A DNA stretch of 64,000 nucleotides from Neocallimastix lanati (nom. inval.) (GCA_016946835.1 JACVTC010000046.1:307501-371500), one strand, 5' to 3'; counted from the first letter of the stretch, positions 28,790 through 41,823 are shown. Notes: generated from the sequence alone by a model not told the origin. A program made the numbers and translations.

Positions 28790-29955
28790 TCAATTATTTA
28801 ATTATTTATTAATAAATATTTTTATCTATTTATTATTTATTATTTATTATTCAATTATTTATTATTTATTATTTATTATTTATTATTCAATTATTTATTA
28901 TTTATTATTTATTATTTATTATTAATTATTAATTATTTATTATTTATTTATTATTTATTATTTATTTTTAATTATTATTATTTATTATTTATTATTTATT
29001 ATTTATTATTTATTATTTATTATTTATTATTTATTATTTATTTATTATTTATTATTCAATTATTTATTATTTATTATTTATTATTTATTATTTATTATTT
29101 ATTATTTATTATTCATAATTTATTATTTATTATTCATAATTTATTATTCATAATTTATTATTCATAATTTATTATTTAATTACTTATTATTCATTTATTA
29201 TTTATTTATTATTTATTATTTATTATTTATTATTTATTATTTATTATTTATTATTCAATTATTTATTATTTATTATTTATTATTTATTATTTATTATTTA
29301 TTATTTATTATTTATTATTTATTTATTATTTATTACTTATTACTTATTTATTACTTATTATTTATTATTTATTATTTATATTATTTATTATTTATTATTT
29401 ATTATTTATTTATTTATTATTCATAATTTATTATTTATTATTTATTACTTATTTATTACTTATTATTTATTATTTATTATTTATATTATTTATTATTTAT
29501 TATTTATTATTTATTATTTATTATTCAATTATTTATTATTCATAATTTATTATTTATTATTTATTATTCATAATTTATTATTTATTATTCAATTATTTAT
29601 TATTCATAATTTATTATTCATAATTTATTATTTAATTACTTATTATTTATTATTTATATTATTTATTATTTATTATTTATAATTTATTATTTATTATTTA
29701 TTATTTATTATTTATTATTTATTATTTATTATTTATTTATTTATTATTTATTATTTATTACTTATTTATTACTTATTATTTATTATTTATTATTTATATT
29801 ATTTATTATTTATTATTTATTTATTATTTATTATTTATATTTATTATTTATATTTATTATTTATTATTTATTATTTATTATTTATTATTTATTATTTATT
29901 ATTTATTATTTATTATTTATTATTTATTATTCATAATTTATTATTTAATTATTTT
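28790..29955. repeat. Large (TTATTTA)n heptamer satellite, about 1.15 kb
   Basis: Over a kilobase built from the 7-bp unit TTATTTA with interspersed variants (TTATTCA, TTACTTA, TTTATA, TTCATAA). Variant blocks recur in a fixed order, for example TTACTTATTTATTACTTA near 29330, 29440 and 29755. This implies segmental duplication on top of unit slippage. Confidence 0.95.
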
Positions 29956-30126
29956 AATTATTATAGTTAATATTATTTAAATCAACCAATACTATAATTA
30001 TATTAAAATGCAGAAAAAAAATTATTTACTTTTTTAATTTTTTTATATTTTTTTACTTTATGATACCAATAAAAGAAATTGGCAATGCTTAACATAAATT
30101 ATTTATACAAAAAAAATTTAATTTTA

Positions 30127-30641
30127 TAATGAATGCTATATTTTGTAATGAATGCTATATTTTGTAATGAATGCTATATTTTGTAATGAATGATAGATTT
30201 TGTAATGAATGCTATATTTTGTAATGAATGCTATATTTTGTAATGAATGCTATATTTTGTAATGAATGCTATATTTTGTAATGAATGCTATATTTTGTAA
30301 TGAATGCTATATTTTGTAATGAATGATAGATTTTGTAATGAATGATAGATTTTGTAATGAATGATAGATTTTGTAATGAATGATAGATTTTGTAATGAAT
30401 GATAGATTTTGTAATGAATGATAGATTTTGTAATGAATGATAGATTTTGTAATGAATGATAGATTTTGTAATGAATGATAGATTTTGTAATGAATGATAG
30501 ATTTTGTAATGAATGATAGATTTTGTAATGAATGATAGATTTTGTAATGAATGATAGATTTTGTAATGAATGATAGATTTTGTAATGAATGATAGATTTT
30601 GTAATGAATGATAGATTTTGTAATGAATGATAGATTTTGTA
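30127..30641. repeat. 20-bp minisatellite, about 26 copies with two unit variants
   Basis: Tandem copies of a 20-bp unit, TGTAATGAATGATAGATTTT, alternating with a variant in which GATAGA is replaced by GCTATA. The GCTATA form dominates the first third (with one GATAGA copy early), and the GATAGA form is homogeneous thereafter, a pattern expected from unequal exchange. The units are otherwise identical, so the array is young. The unit length is not a multiple of three and frequent in-frame stops rule out coding. Confidence 0.97.
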
Positions 30642-30819
30642 AATAAAATTAAAGTATTAACAAATAAACACTTTTAACCCCATTTTTAAATGAACTTGAA
30701 AATGATTATAAAATAAAAAAAAAGAATTTTCTATTTCATTATATTATTATTATTATTATTATTACCAATGAACTTTTTACTAATTATTTATAGATAGTTT
30801 TATATATATATCATTTATT

Positions 30820-31160
30820 ATTTATTCAATTATTCAATTATTTAATTATTTATTATTTATTATTTTTTATTTATTATTTATTATTTATTATTTATTATTT
30901 ATTATCTATTATTTATTATTTATTTTTTATTATTTATTATTAATGATGTATTATTCAATTATTTATTATTTATTATTAATGATGTATTATTTATTATTTA
31001 TTATTTATTATTTATTATTTATTATTTATTATTTATTATTTATTATTTATTATTTATTATTTATTATTTATTATTTATTATTTATTATTTATTATTTATT
31101 ATTTATTATTTATTATTTATTATTTATTATTTATTATTTATTATTTATTATTTATTATTC
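30820..31160. repeat. Second (TTATTTA)n heptamer array
   Basis: Same 7-bp unit as at 28.8-29.9 kb, nearly pure from about 30985 to 31160. It also contains a duplicated segment reading TTATTAATGATGTATTATT near 30935 and 30975. The 102-codon frame across it (YYLLFII repeats) is an artefact of the 21-bp period. Confidence 0.95.
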
Positions 31161-31397
31161 ATTTTTAATGTTATTAAAATTAATTATAAATAATTTTGTT
31201 ATGTTCATCTTTATCTCCTTTGTCTTAATAATTTATGAATATGATTTTTAATTTCGTAATATTTTTTCTTCCTTAATAATTGGATAAATTTGAATAGTTT
31301 TAAATAAAAAGATTTAAATGAAATTCATTAAAAAAAAAAAAAAAAGTTAACTATGACTTTAGTGTATTTTTTTTAATCTATAATAAATTCTATTAAA

Positions 31398-31444
<47 letters not shown>

Positions 31445-32360
31445 CAAAGTGATTTATATATATACAATTCTGAAAAAAAAATGTAATCTATTTATAGAAA
31501 TTATTTGTATAACTCTATCGCATTATTTATTTATTATAATAAAATTCTTTGTTTAATAAAACAGTTTAATGATTATTCTTTTTTTTTAAAAAAAAATAAA
31601 AAAAATAAAAAATAAATAAATAAATAAATAAATAAATAAATTAGTAAAAATAAAACTCTACATTAAAAAAAAATTAATAATAAATATATACTTTCAATAA
31701 ATATTTTATTATATAACAAAATTTTGTTAATTTATATAAATTTTTATCTTCTCTATGTATAGATAATTTTTTTTTTTTTAAATGTATGAACATAGTTGAA
31801 ATAATAATTTAAAAGAAATGGTTATGATTACAATTAAATGGAATAAATAATTGTTTAAATATTATAATAATATCATTTTGAAATAATTGAGTTTTTTTTT
31901 TTTTTTTTATATATATAATTAATTAAATGTCTATAAATAAAATAAATATTCTTTTTTTTGAAATTAAAAGATTAAAAGAAAAATATATTAAAAATAAAAA
32001 AGTTTAAACTATTTTAATATATATATATAGATATATATATATTTTTTTTAATGTTTTTGTACTAATAAAAATTTTTTTTTTTTCTCTCTCTTTTCTCTTT
32101 TCAATAGAACTTTCATTTTTATTTAATTTGATAAAATTTGGTAAAAATTTTTTATCATTTTTGTATGAATATATTCATATAAAATTAACAAAAGAACTAT
32201 TTTTACCAATGATCAAAACTCATATTTATTACGATATTAATTATATTCATATACATATTCACATGTAACTTAAAATTTAAATAAATATTAGATATATATA
32301 TATATATTTTTCTTTATTTTATCTTTACATGTCACTTTTTCTAATTTTTCATATGATACA

Positions 32361-32391
<31 letters not shown>

Positions 32392-32443
32392 AAATAGCTA
32401 TAGGTTACTTTTTAATTACCTAAAAATAAAAATAAATAAATAA

Positions 32444-32492
<49 letters not shown>

Positions 32493-33000
32493 AATTTTTA
32501 TAAAAAAGTTTAAATAAATATAATAATATTTATACAATTGTATTAATATCCTACAAATAAATGAATATATATTATCCTCTACTAATATTCTAATATTATT
32601 CCATTTTATATTCCTTTTAAACTATTAACAAATTAATATTTTAAAATTAAAAAAAAAAAAAAAATTTTTTTCTTTCATTTAAGGATAGGGGTTATCACAA
32701 GATTAATAATAAATATATAAATCTTGCTTATTTCATAAGATAATATTTTATTTATAATATCTAATATAATTACTAATAAATAATTATACGCAATTATTGG
32801 TTACGTTCTTTTATTTTATATATATATATATTCTATAATTATTCATTTTCTTTATTTATTTCGAACATTAATTAATTTAATATAGTTTTGTTAACTTTCC
32901 AAAGTTAACCTATTCCATAATATAACATTTTATATTATATTTTTATGATCATTTAAAATTACATTTAAAGAAATCACAATAAAAATTTATTTTCGAGCTT
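31161..33000. other. AT-rich intergenic DNA
   Basis: A/T homopolymers, an (AAT)n run near 31398-31440, and small mixed-sequence patches near 32170-32275 and 32680-32720. No gene, RNA or complete element was recognised. Confidence 0.5.
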
Positions 33001-33700
33001 ATTCGAAAAAGAGAAGATCAGGAAGTAAAAGACAAAAACTTCTGATTTAGAAGCAATAAAATTATGGTTAGATGGAGTTAATTTGAATGCAATATTTGAG
33101 CGATACAAAGGGTGTTTTGAGTCTAGTGTACGACTTTACTGATATGATATGGGAGAAAACAAATACTTTCAATGGTTCAGATAGAGGAAGACCTTTTGTT
33201 AAATGCAAAAGGAAGAAATTAGAAAAATAAAAGGTTCATTTCAGGCTAATTTAGGCATCAATTTTTGAAAGAAGAAGCTGGTGAAAATGTTGTAATGGCA
33301 ACTTTGAGTCGTCCTTGGCATTGGCATCAGCATATATATATATATATATATATCCTTTATTATTACAGAAACGGTAATCAGGTAGAAGAGTATTGGAAGG
33401 AATTATCAAAGTAGATATTGGACGTATTCTTAAAGGAGTATTTGGTCATGTTAAATGTAATTGGGATCCTTGTTTTATAAATCCAAGTGAGGCATGGCCC
33501 AAGAGCAATTTCAAAATAGATTTAAAATGAATCGACTGATGCCATAAATCACAGAGCAAAGGCTTTTTTTTTTTTTTTTGATTTTGAAACTAATCCGAAT
33601 TCTCCTTAGGCAAAGAATTTATCAAGAATCAGGAGAGATAAATCCATCGATTATAAATTTTTCCATCTACATAAATTGATACTTTAGTGAAGCAATGTAA
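33000..33700 (+). pseudogene. Degenerate protein-coding relic, probably part of a retrotransposon
   Basis: Base composition rises sharply above the flanks and codon-like texture is visible on the plus strand, for example a segment reading VDIGRILKGVFGHVKCNWDP near 33410-33470 and an RGRPFVKC segment near 33185. Frames are repeatedly interrupted by stops, frameshifts, an (AT)n tract at 33335-33352 and poly-T at 33565. It lies upstream of, and in the same orientation as, the reverse-transcriptase relic at 34.6 kb, so it may be an upstream part of the same LINE-like element. The specific identity is not recognised. Confidence 0.4.
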
Positions 33701-34114
33701 TGATTTTACTAAAAAAAAAAAAAAAAAATAATGTATTCTAAAGGAACATTGGAATTTCATTTACCATGATTAATTATGTATATTTAAATTTGTCTTACGA
33801 TTAATGAATATTTTTATTATAATTTATTTCAAATCGTCAATCCAAACCCTAATCAGGAATAAGAAATTTCCTTTAAACCCAAAAATATCTAATCTTGGAG
33901 GTGAGGTTTTGTTTGCCTATGAACTTTTTTTTTTTTTTTGTTTTATTGTGAACATATATATACACTTTATTTTTAAACATTACTTTTTTCTATTTTATAT
34001 TACTATTTTTTTTAAAAAAAAAAAATATATATATATATACATATATATTATTTTCATATTTTATAAATAATATTTATTTATTATTATTATTTTTTTTTAT
34101 TAATTCTGTGTTTT

Positions 34115-34152
<38 letters not shown>

Positions 34153-34226
34153 TTTAATAAAAAAAAATTATTTATGTAATTAATAAATGAATAAATAAAT
34201 AAAGATTAAAGTTCACAACAATTGCA

Positions 34227-34269
<43 letters not shown>

Positions 34270-34599
34270 ATATCGATCCAAAATTCAAGTTAATCACATT
34301 ATGTCAAATATACTTGTATACTTGACATAATTGTTATAAAAAAAAAATATTCATAAAATTATTTTTCTTTTAATAATAATAAATATTTTAATTATTAAAT
34401 TAATAAATTTTTAAAATAATAAAAAATTCATTCTTCCATTATATATATATATTTATTTATTTATCTATTAAAATATTTGTATATAGAGTTCAATTTGTAT
34501 TAAAAATATAAAGAAAAAAATATAAATAATAAACCATTATTTGAATTTTTAAAGTCATTCATTTTAATTAATTTTTCATTTTATTATATAGATTCATCC

Positions 34600-35455
34600 C
34601 TTAGATATTAGAGATTAAGTGCTCTAACTATATTGAAAACTTATACCTATCTTCCAAAGGCTTGTGCAAGAGTTGATGGACAATTATCAGAATCATTTAG
34701 TATTAAGAAAGGTGTTCGTTACGGGTTGTCTTCTCCCCTCACCAATTTTATTTACCTTGTACATTAATGAACATTTTTAATAATTTTTAATAAATATGGA
34801 ATTATGGAATCTCTATTGGTGATAAAAGCTGTTGTGGAGGTCTCTTTGCAGATGACACTGTGTTATAGGCTTCAACAAAATCTCAACTTAAGAAGTTGTT
34901 AAAATTTGCTCAGTAAGTGGACTAGAAATAATGAAATGCAATTTGGTATCAATAAATGTGCCAGTTTAGTAGTACGAGGGGGAAGTTTCAAGATTTCTTA
35001 ATAATAATAACCCTACCTTTTTTTTTTATCTCTCAAATTCAAAGAGTTTACCTAAAAACGAAATTGCTAATACCTACTTAGGTGTACCTTTTTTTTTTTT
35101 TTTTTTTTTCAAATGATTAAGAAAATTGAAACCGATCATATAGAAAATGAATAAAAAAAGTCATAAAAGCACTTCTTTCCATTAAAGGTTTTCTTATAAG
35201 AATCCACATATTTACTATCCCTTATAAACGAATGTTATTTTCAGCTATAGTCATTGGACAAGTGTTCGTATTATGCCTAGGCACCTCTACTTGGATTGAA
35301 CAAAAGAGAGAACGAGTAAAGTATACAGATAACCAATTAATATAGGATGATACTGGATTGAAGGATTTTTCTAATGGGGGAAATAGTTTTACCTTCCCTT
35401 TTTTTATTGTATTTCTAACCAACTTAACATTCCTCGTCTTTCAGGGCGAAAAATG
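34600..35455 (+). pseudogene. Broken non-LTR (LINE) reverse transcriptase
   Basis: Pieces of a LINE reverse transcriptase can be read in shifting frames. They are SIKKGVRYG-SSPL (the KGVRQGCPLSPLLF block) near 34700-34740, GGLFADDTVL (the catalytic A/FADD box) near 34838-34870, WTRNNEMQFGINKC near 34918-34960, NTYLGVPF near 35070, and the thumb-region-like KRMLFSAIVIGQV..Y.APLLG near 35227-35300. In-frame stops, frameshifts and inserted poly-T tracts (34640-35120) show it is dead. In an intact element this enzyme would prime reverse transcription at the target. No endonuclease, intact 5' end or target duplication was identified. Confidence 0.75.
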
Positions 35456-35499
35456 GGTAATGGCTCAGGTAAGGTGTTTTTTTTTTTAAAAAAAAAAAA

Positions 35500-35652
35500 G
35501 TAAAATTTTAAGTAGACAAATTAGATAAATTTCCATTAAAAAAAAAAAAAGTAAAATTTTAAGTAGACAAATTAGATAAATTTCCATTAAAAAAAAAAAA
35601 AGTAAAATTTTAAGTAGACAAATTAGATAAATTTCCATTGGAAAAAAAAAAA
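35500..35652. repeat. 51-bp tandem triplication downstream of the LINE relic
   Basis: Three consecutive copies, each beginning GTAAAATTTTAAGTAGACAA at 35500, 35551 and 35602, ending TTTCCATT and separated by poly-A. The copies are essentially identical. The last differs at its 3' edge (TTGG instead of TTAA). The position just after the reverse-transcriptase relic suggests that it may be part of the element's 3' end. Confidence 0.93.
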
Positions 35653-36079
35653 AAAAAAAAAAAATTATGTATTAATAAATTATAAAAAATATTAATATTA
35701 ATTGATATCTTTTAATAATATTTGTAATACTTAATAAATATCTGTAAATGAACTAAAAATAATATTAAAATGTTAGGATTCTTTATGAAGGAAGTCAATA
35801 CAATAATATAATATATATATATAAATATTTTATATTTTATAATATTAAAATTTTTAATTCATATTTTTTACTTTATTATAATCTTTAAAATTTTAGTTAA
35901 ACAACAATATAACCTAACCTTATATATATTAAAATTTTATCCAATCATTTCTTTGCTTTTTTTTTAAAAAATTAGTGTAGAATTTCATTATTTTTAAATT
36001 ATTTTATATTATTTATATTATTAATAATTAAATACATATATAAAAAGATTTTAAACAAATCTTAATAAAAGTATATATA

Positions 36080-36755
36080 ATGTTTAAGAAGTAAGTAAAC
36101 GAAAGAGAACAATAATGAATAAAATGAATATAATTTATCAATTATAAATAAATAGTATTATTGTTAAATAATAATAATAATAATAACAATTTAATTTTAT
36201 TATAAAAATAAAGGTTTTCTTATAGTGAGAATGTTAATGGTCATTCTCAAGTAAAATCATCAGTTCAAAGAGGTATTCGTGCAAAGATTTTAGAACAATA
36301 TCCAAAGTTAGCCCCAGTTATTGATGATGTTATGCCAAAGAAGACTCCTTTAATTCAAATTAAATGGTATTAATTTTATAAATTATTATTATTTATATAC
36401 ATATAATATATACTCCGAAATTATTTTTATTTATTATTTTTAATTAAAAAATACTACTAATCAAAAATCTAAATTTTTTATTTTTGAAATCTATAATGAA
36501 TAATATTGTTATTGTTATTGAATATTTATTATAACTATTTTATTAATATTTTTTTTTTTTTTATTTCTTTTCATTATTAAGTCATGATAGAATAACTTTA
36601 ATTTCCATGAATAATGAAATTTTATTCTTTAACAGTTATGATGGTCCATACTACCCAAGTCTTAGACTTTTACATAAATGTAACATTAATCTTAAAAAAT
36701 ATTGATATTATAATTTTTTCAATTATTTTGTATTATTAAATTAATCTAATAACTA

Positions 36756-36795
<40 letters not shown>

Positions 36796-38087
36796 TTTAT
36801 AAATTCTATATACTTATATATACATATATACATATATTAATAATTAATAATAAATAATTATCTTATTTTTTTCTTTTTTTTATTTTAATATATTAAAATA
36901 AATAAAATCAAATTATTAATTTTGAAATAAATTTTATGCATAAATAACTATTTATCAATAATATCACAATCTTCATTTAATTTCAAAATAATTATAATTT
37001 ATTTCAATGAATATATATAAATTTTAATTAACAAAAAATAATAAAGATCCAGATATGATGCCAAAGGTTCAAGTTGATAGAGGTGCCATTAAATTCATTT
37101 TATCTGGTGCTAACATTATGTGTCCAGGTCTTACTTCTCCAGGAGCTAGAATGGATGAATCTCTTCCAGCAGATACTATTGTTGCCGTCTTTTGTGAAGG
37201 AAAACAACATGCCATTGCTGTTGGTGTTACAAAACTCTCTACTGATGACATGTATATTTTTATTTTTTATTATTATTTATTTTATTTTATTTTATTTTAT
37301 AATTTTAATTGTAAAAAGGACCTTTATTATTATTATTATTCAAAATAATTAGTGGTTTTTTATTTTTTATTTTATAATTATTTTACAAAATTATTAACAA
37401 CATCAATTTGAATAAGCAATATTATGATGAAAAGATAACAAATTTTAGTAAAAAAAAAAAAAAAAAAAAAAAAATGAATGATAAAAGTATAAACATCGAT
37501 TTGAATTAAAAATTAAATCAATAATGTTTGAAAAAAAAGAAAACAAAATTTCAGTAAGGAATATAAAAGAAGGATTATTATAATTGTAAAAAAGATTAAA
37601 AAGGTTTTTATATGAAGAATAATCATTAAATTAAATTGAATTAATAGAAATAAAGTCAATAATATTAAAAATGAAAAAAAAGTCATATTAATAAAATTCC
37701 AATAATGAAAACAAAGAAGATTTTAAAATTATTATACAAATTTATTATTTAATGCCAATTACATTTCATAAATATAAATAATTTTTTAACATAATTTGAA
37801 ATGAATTAAATTGAAATTTTGAATTGTTAAAATAAAATTTATTCATAATAATGGGTGATTTCAAATGAAATTTTTTAAAAATGCATAAATTATCATTAAT
37901 TTTTTTTTTTTTTAATTTCTTGAAACAATTATAATCATTAATAAACAGAAAGCTACAAAATATCAATTTAATAACAATATCATTATCACATTTAATAATC
38001 AATATTTATTAAAAGAAATTAGAGAATTTTGAATGATTACTTTAATTATTTAAATAAATTAAACACGAATAAAATTATTAGTAGTAT

Positions 38088-38129
<42 letters not shown>

Positions 38130-38328
38130 AATTTTATTTTTATTATTATTATTAATTTCTTTTTTAAATAGTAATATTGGAAAAATAATATATTGAATTT
38201 AATTCTAACCGTTATTATTATTATATATATATATATACTTAAATAGTCGTAAGATTAACAAGGATATTGGTATTGAAACTATTCATTATCTTAATGATGG
38301 TCTTTGGAAGAGCAAGGTTGATGCTTAA
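36080..38328 (+). CDS. MCTS1: MCTS1/Tma20-type PUA-domain translation factor, 5 exons
   Basis: Exons: 36080-36090, 36226-36366, 36582-36679, 37047-37251, 38247-38328, giving 178 aa against 181 in human MCTS1. The first coding exon contributes only ATGTTTAAGAA (MFK plus part of the next codon), as expected from the MFKKF start of the family. Conserved features are VMPKKTPL, the N-terminal domain strand with [21 protein letters not shown], and a PUA domain from about residue 91 with [20 protein letters not shown] and [15 protein letters not shown], ending in [15 protein letters not shown]-1/Tma20 pairs with DENR/Tma22 to recycle 40S subunits and support re-initiation in the cytoplasm. The length and every block match, so the protein should be functional. 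The last intron (37252-38246, about 1 kb) is far longer than the others and consists only of A/T-rich DNA. Confidence 0.95.
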
Positions 38329-38573
38329 AGCAAGCAACAAAATTTTCTATAACTTAATACGAATGATATACTAAAAAAAAAAAAAAGTTTTTTTTTGTAA
38401 ATAATATAAAAGAAAAATATTATCAAAGTACTATTATAATATTATAATATCTATAAATATTATTACATTAAAAACTGATTTAAAAAAAAAAAAAAAAAAA
38501 AAAAATAATAATAATAATAATAATACAATTTATATTAATAATAAATTTAAAAATATAATATAAATTAATAAAA

Positions 38574-38605
<32 letters not shown>

Positions 38606-39036
38606 TTATTAAAAATTTTATATTAATTTTAAAAACTATATATATATATATATATATTTAATCTTTTATTTTTTTGTTTTTTTTTAAATGAATTTTATAT
38701 TTTATTACTTTTTAAAGTTATTTTATAACCATATTCATTATTTATTTAATACCTACTTTTCAACAAAATTTATTTATTTAATATATTATATTTTAGTTAT
38801 TTTCTGTTGTGATATAGATAGTTATTTAATTTATTATTATTATAATCATCAATTATTTTTATTTTTCTATCTTTAAACAAAATATGTTTAAGTATTTTAT
38901 ATCAAATTTTTATTATCATTTTATTTTAATTTTTTTTTTCCCCTATTTATTTATTCTCCTTCTTTCTTTCTTTTAGAAAAGAAAAAAAAAAAAAAAAAAA
39001 AATACAGTATATAATAATAATTTTAATAAAATAATA

Positions 39037-39076
<40 letters not shown>

Positions 39077-39385
39077 TATTTTTTTTTTTTTTTTTTTTTT
39101 TATTTTTATAGATTGATGATGTATTATATTAGTAATACCTTTGATCAAAAATTTCAACAAATAATTAATAATTAAAATTAATAATTATATTAAAAATAAT
39201 TCTTTTTTTGTTTTAATTTTTTTTTTATAATTTTTTTTTTTAAATAGTATATTAATGGCTTCATTATTATATCAAAGTTATGTAATATGTATATATCATA
39301 TATTCAAAGATTAAAAGCTTTATTATTATTATTATTATTATTTATTATTATTATTATTTATTATTATTATTATTATTATTAAAAG

Positions 39386-39425
<40 letters not shown>

Positions 39426-39521
39426 TATATGTATATATGTAGATAGAAGGAATGTTTTTTTTTTATTAATATTATTCATAACATAACCTTTCACAAATAA
39501 ATGGAATAATTAATATTATCT
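38329..39521. other. AT-rich intergenic DNA between MCTS1 and the palindromic transposon
   Basis: Poly-A/T, (AAT)n near 38505-38605 and 39035-39070, and poly-T near 39080 and 39385-39420. No gene is supported. Confidence 0.5.
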
Positions 39522-39530
39522 TTTATTTAA
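39522..39530. repeat. Left 9-bp target-site duplication (TTTATTTAA)
   Basis: TTTATTTAA directly abuts the GGGG terminus of the element. The same nine bases follow the right terminus at 48942-48950. Nine bp is the usual duplication size for Mutator-like elements. Confidence 0.88.
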
Positions 39531-39582
39531 GGGGAGTGTGCATTTCGAAAATTTTTATTACATAAATTTGTATTTTGTTGTA
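39531..39582 (+). repeat. Left outer terminal inverted repeat (about 52 bp)
   Basis: The sequence from GGGG through TTTTGTTGTA is shared with the inverted ends at 44424-44475 and 48890-48941. Only the first dozen bases differ (GGGGAGTGTGC against GGGGGTGTGTC). These are the expected transposase cleavage ends. Confidence 0.85.
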
Positions 39583-39688
39583 TGGCTTAAATAATTTTAA
39601 TATTAAGCCACTTAATTTTATTAAAAATTTAATGAATAATAATTAATTAATTAAATAAATAAAATTACAATTCTCAAAAATTTTCAAA

Positions 39689-39704
39689 CACGTAATCTTA
39701 CGTG
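39689..39704. promoter_or_regulatory. Subterminal perfect palindrome CACGTAATCTTACGTG
   Basis: A 16-nt inverted repeat (two 7-nt half-sites around TC) lies about 160 bp inside the left end. It is preserved in the mirrored arm near 48768-48783 while the surrounding sequence is otherwise AT-rich. It may be a protein-binding site or part of the element's promoter; this is inferred. Confidence 0.45.
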
Positions 39705-39837
39705 GGGCGTATATCTAATTGTATCATAAATTTGTGGCTTTTTTCTACATTTTTAAAAAGTCATATATTCACAATATGGCGTGAATAATAAATGTGGTGA
39801 TATTTTATGACGAAAATTTATAAGCCACCAAGAATTT

Positions 39838-39882
39838 GGCGAAATTCAACTGGACGAAATTCAACTTTTGGCGAAATACAAC
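39838..39882. promoter_or_regulatory. Subterminal triplet of GGCGAAATTCAAC motifs
   Basis: Three head-to-tail copies of a 13-14 nt motif: GGCGAAATTCAAC, GGACGAAATTCAAC and GGCGAAATACAAC. The mirrored copies lie at about 48591-48635. Iterated subterminal motifs are typical transposase-binding sites in MULEs and other DNA transposons; binding is inferred. Confidence 0.5.
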
Positions 39883-40385
39883 ACTTCAATAAATAATAAT
39901 TAGGTTAGGTATTTCTATTTAACATTGAAAAATAAAATAAAAATAAATTAACATTTTATTTTTTAATGCTTAAAAAAAAAAAAAAAAAAAAAAAAAATAA
40001 GAAATAAGAAAACTTTTTTTTTAAACATTGAAAAATAAAATAAAAATAAGAAATAAGAAAATTTTTTTTTTAAACATTGAAAAATAAAATAAAAATAAAT
40101 TAACATTTTATTTTTTAATGCTTAAAATAAAAAAAAAAAAAAAAAAATAAGAAATAAGAAAACTTCTTTTTTAAACATTAAAAAATAAAATAAAAATAAA
40201 TAAATAAAATAGTAAATAAAGAAATAATAAATAATTAATAATTAAATAATTATTTAAATAATTATATAATTAATTAAAAAAAGGTTTATTATTTTAAATA
40301 TTAAAAAAAAAAAAAAAAAAAAAAAGTTTCAAAGCATTTAAAAGTATATTTATTAAAATATTTTATTGAAAAATTTTAATTATTA

Positions 40386-41823
40386 ATGGAAGACAATATA
40401 GAAATTGAAATAAGTGAAACAAATCGAGGAAATGAACAAATTATTATTAATAAAAAACACAAATTTAATTTTTCATTTCAAAGGAAAGATAAATCAAAAA
40501 TTTATAGATGCACTGAATATAAGACTTTAAATAAATGTAAATCTTTAATTATTTTAAATGATAAAAAGGAGGTTTTAAAATATGAAAGTTTACATAACCA
40601 TCTCGAAAAAGAAATTGATGTGTCTATATCGGTAGCAAAGCATAAAATTAAGGAAGAAATTAAGAAAAATTCAATTCCTATGGATATAAAACCTAAACAT
40701 ATATTTAATGCCGTTTTTCAAGAAATGAGACTTATATGTCCCGAATATAGTACAATTAGATCCCAAATAATAAGAAATATAAATAAACAATTTCCTCCAA
40801 ACATAAAAAGTTTTGATGATATTCCCATTGAATCAGAATATTATAAAACGAAAAGAAATGAAAATTTTATGATATTTAAAAATACTGATCTAATAATCTT
40901 TCAATCACCATTCTAAGCATATTTATTTTCGAATTATCATAAAAATATATTTGCGGACGGTACATTTTATGCAGCACCGAAATTTAGTTATCAGTTATTT
41001 ATAACAAGAACTTATGTTGGGGAATTTAATATGTTTTACACTACTTCCATTTCTATATTAAAAAATAAAAAACAATCTACATATGAAACATTATTTAAAG
41101 AAATAAAAAAAAAATCCAAATAAATTTAGGAGTAATACATTAATTACTACAATTAATTTTCATTGTGATTTTGAACAAGGTATATCTAATGTCGCAAAAA
41201 AAGTTTTTCCCAATATAAATATTAAATATTGTGTTTGGCATTATAAAAGATCATTAGAAAAACAAAAAAATATATTATGTTATCATGAAGTGAAGAATAA
41301 TAATGATATATATATTTATTATAAAGCTATTTCGAACTTACCGTTTATAAACCCTAACTATATATTTGATTTTTATATTATAATAAAAAGAATTTGTCAA
41401 AAAAAAAAGTATAATAATTTTCTACAATTTTAAGAATATTTTAATAAAAATTATTTACTTAAGTATAATGTTAATAATTGGAATTATTATGAAAATATAG
41501 AGCGTTTAACAAACAATGCATCAGAATCTTATAATAGCTACTTAAATAATATATTTCCAAATAAACCTTTATTTTATAAATTAATATATATATTAAAAGA
41601 AGAAGAAAACTTATCTTATAATGATTATCAAAGGAGAACTAAAGGAAATTAGAAAAAAAAGCAAAAAATATTTAGTGCAACTAATGAAATTAAAATTTTA
41701 ATTGAAAATTACAAAAGTAAGGAAATAAATTTATTTTATAATGAATGCAACAGAAATGAATTAATTAAATTATGGAAAGAATGTTTAATTGATTTAAACG
41801 ATATAAATATTAATTTAAAATAA
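40386..41823 (+). pseudogene. MULE transposase, left-arm copy (disrupted)
   Basis: Encodes an N-terminal FLYWCH-type zinc finger (CTEYKTLNKC...HNHL, about residues 38-75) and the start of a MULE DDE domain. It is broken by a TAA at 40914-40916, where the right arm has CAA, and by a one-base expansion of a poly-A run at about 41105 (10 A against 9). Homology continues through the IFADGTF block (first catalytic Asp), CDFEQG (second catalytic Asp), CVWHYKRSL (the C..H motif) and NNASESYNSYLNNIF. It ends at TAA 41821. Further stops near 41430 and 41650 are shared with the right arm. The protein would have cut and joined the element's ends in the nucleus. It is not functional as read. Confidence 0.85.

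Noticed and set aside
30943-31251. 102-codon frame of YYLLFII repeats (similar 156-codon frame at 50100-50570)
   Set aside because: A 7-bp repeat read in threes gives a 21-bp period and an endless hydrophobic frame. There is no start context, homology or exon-like composition.
37069-37251. 60-codon minus-strand frame opposite MCTS1 exon 4
   Set aside because: It is an antisense shadow of a strongly conserved PUA-domain exon.
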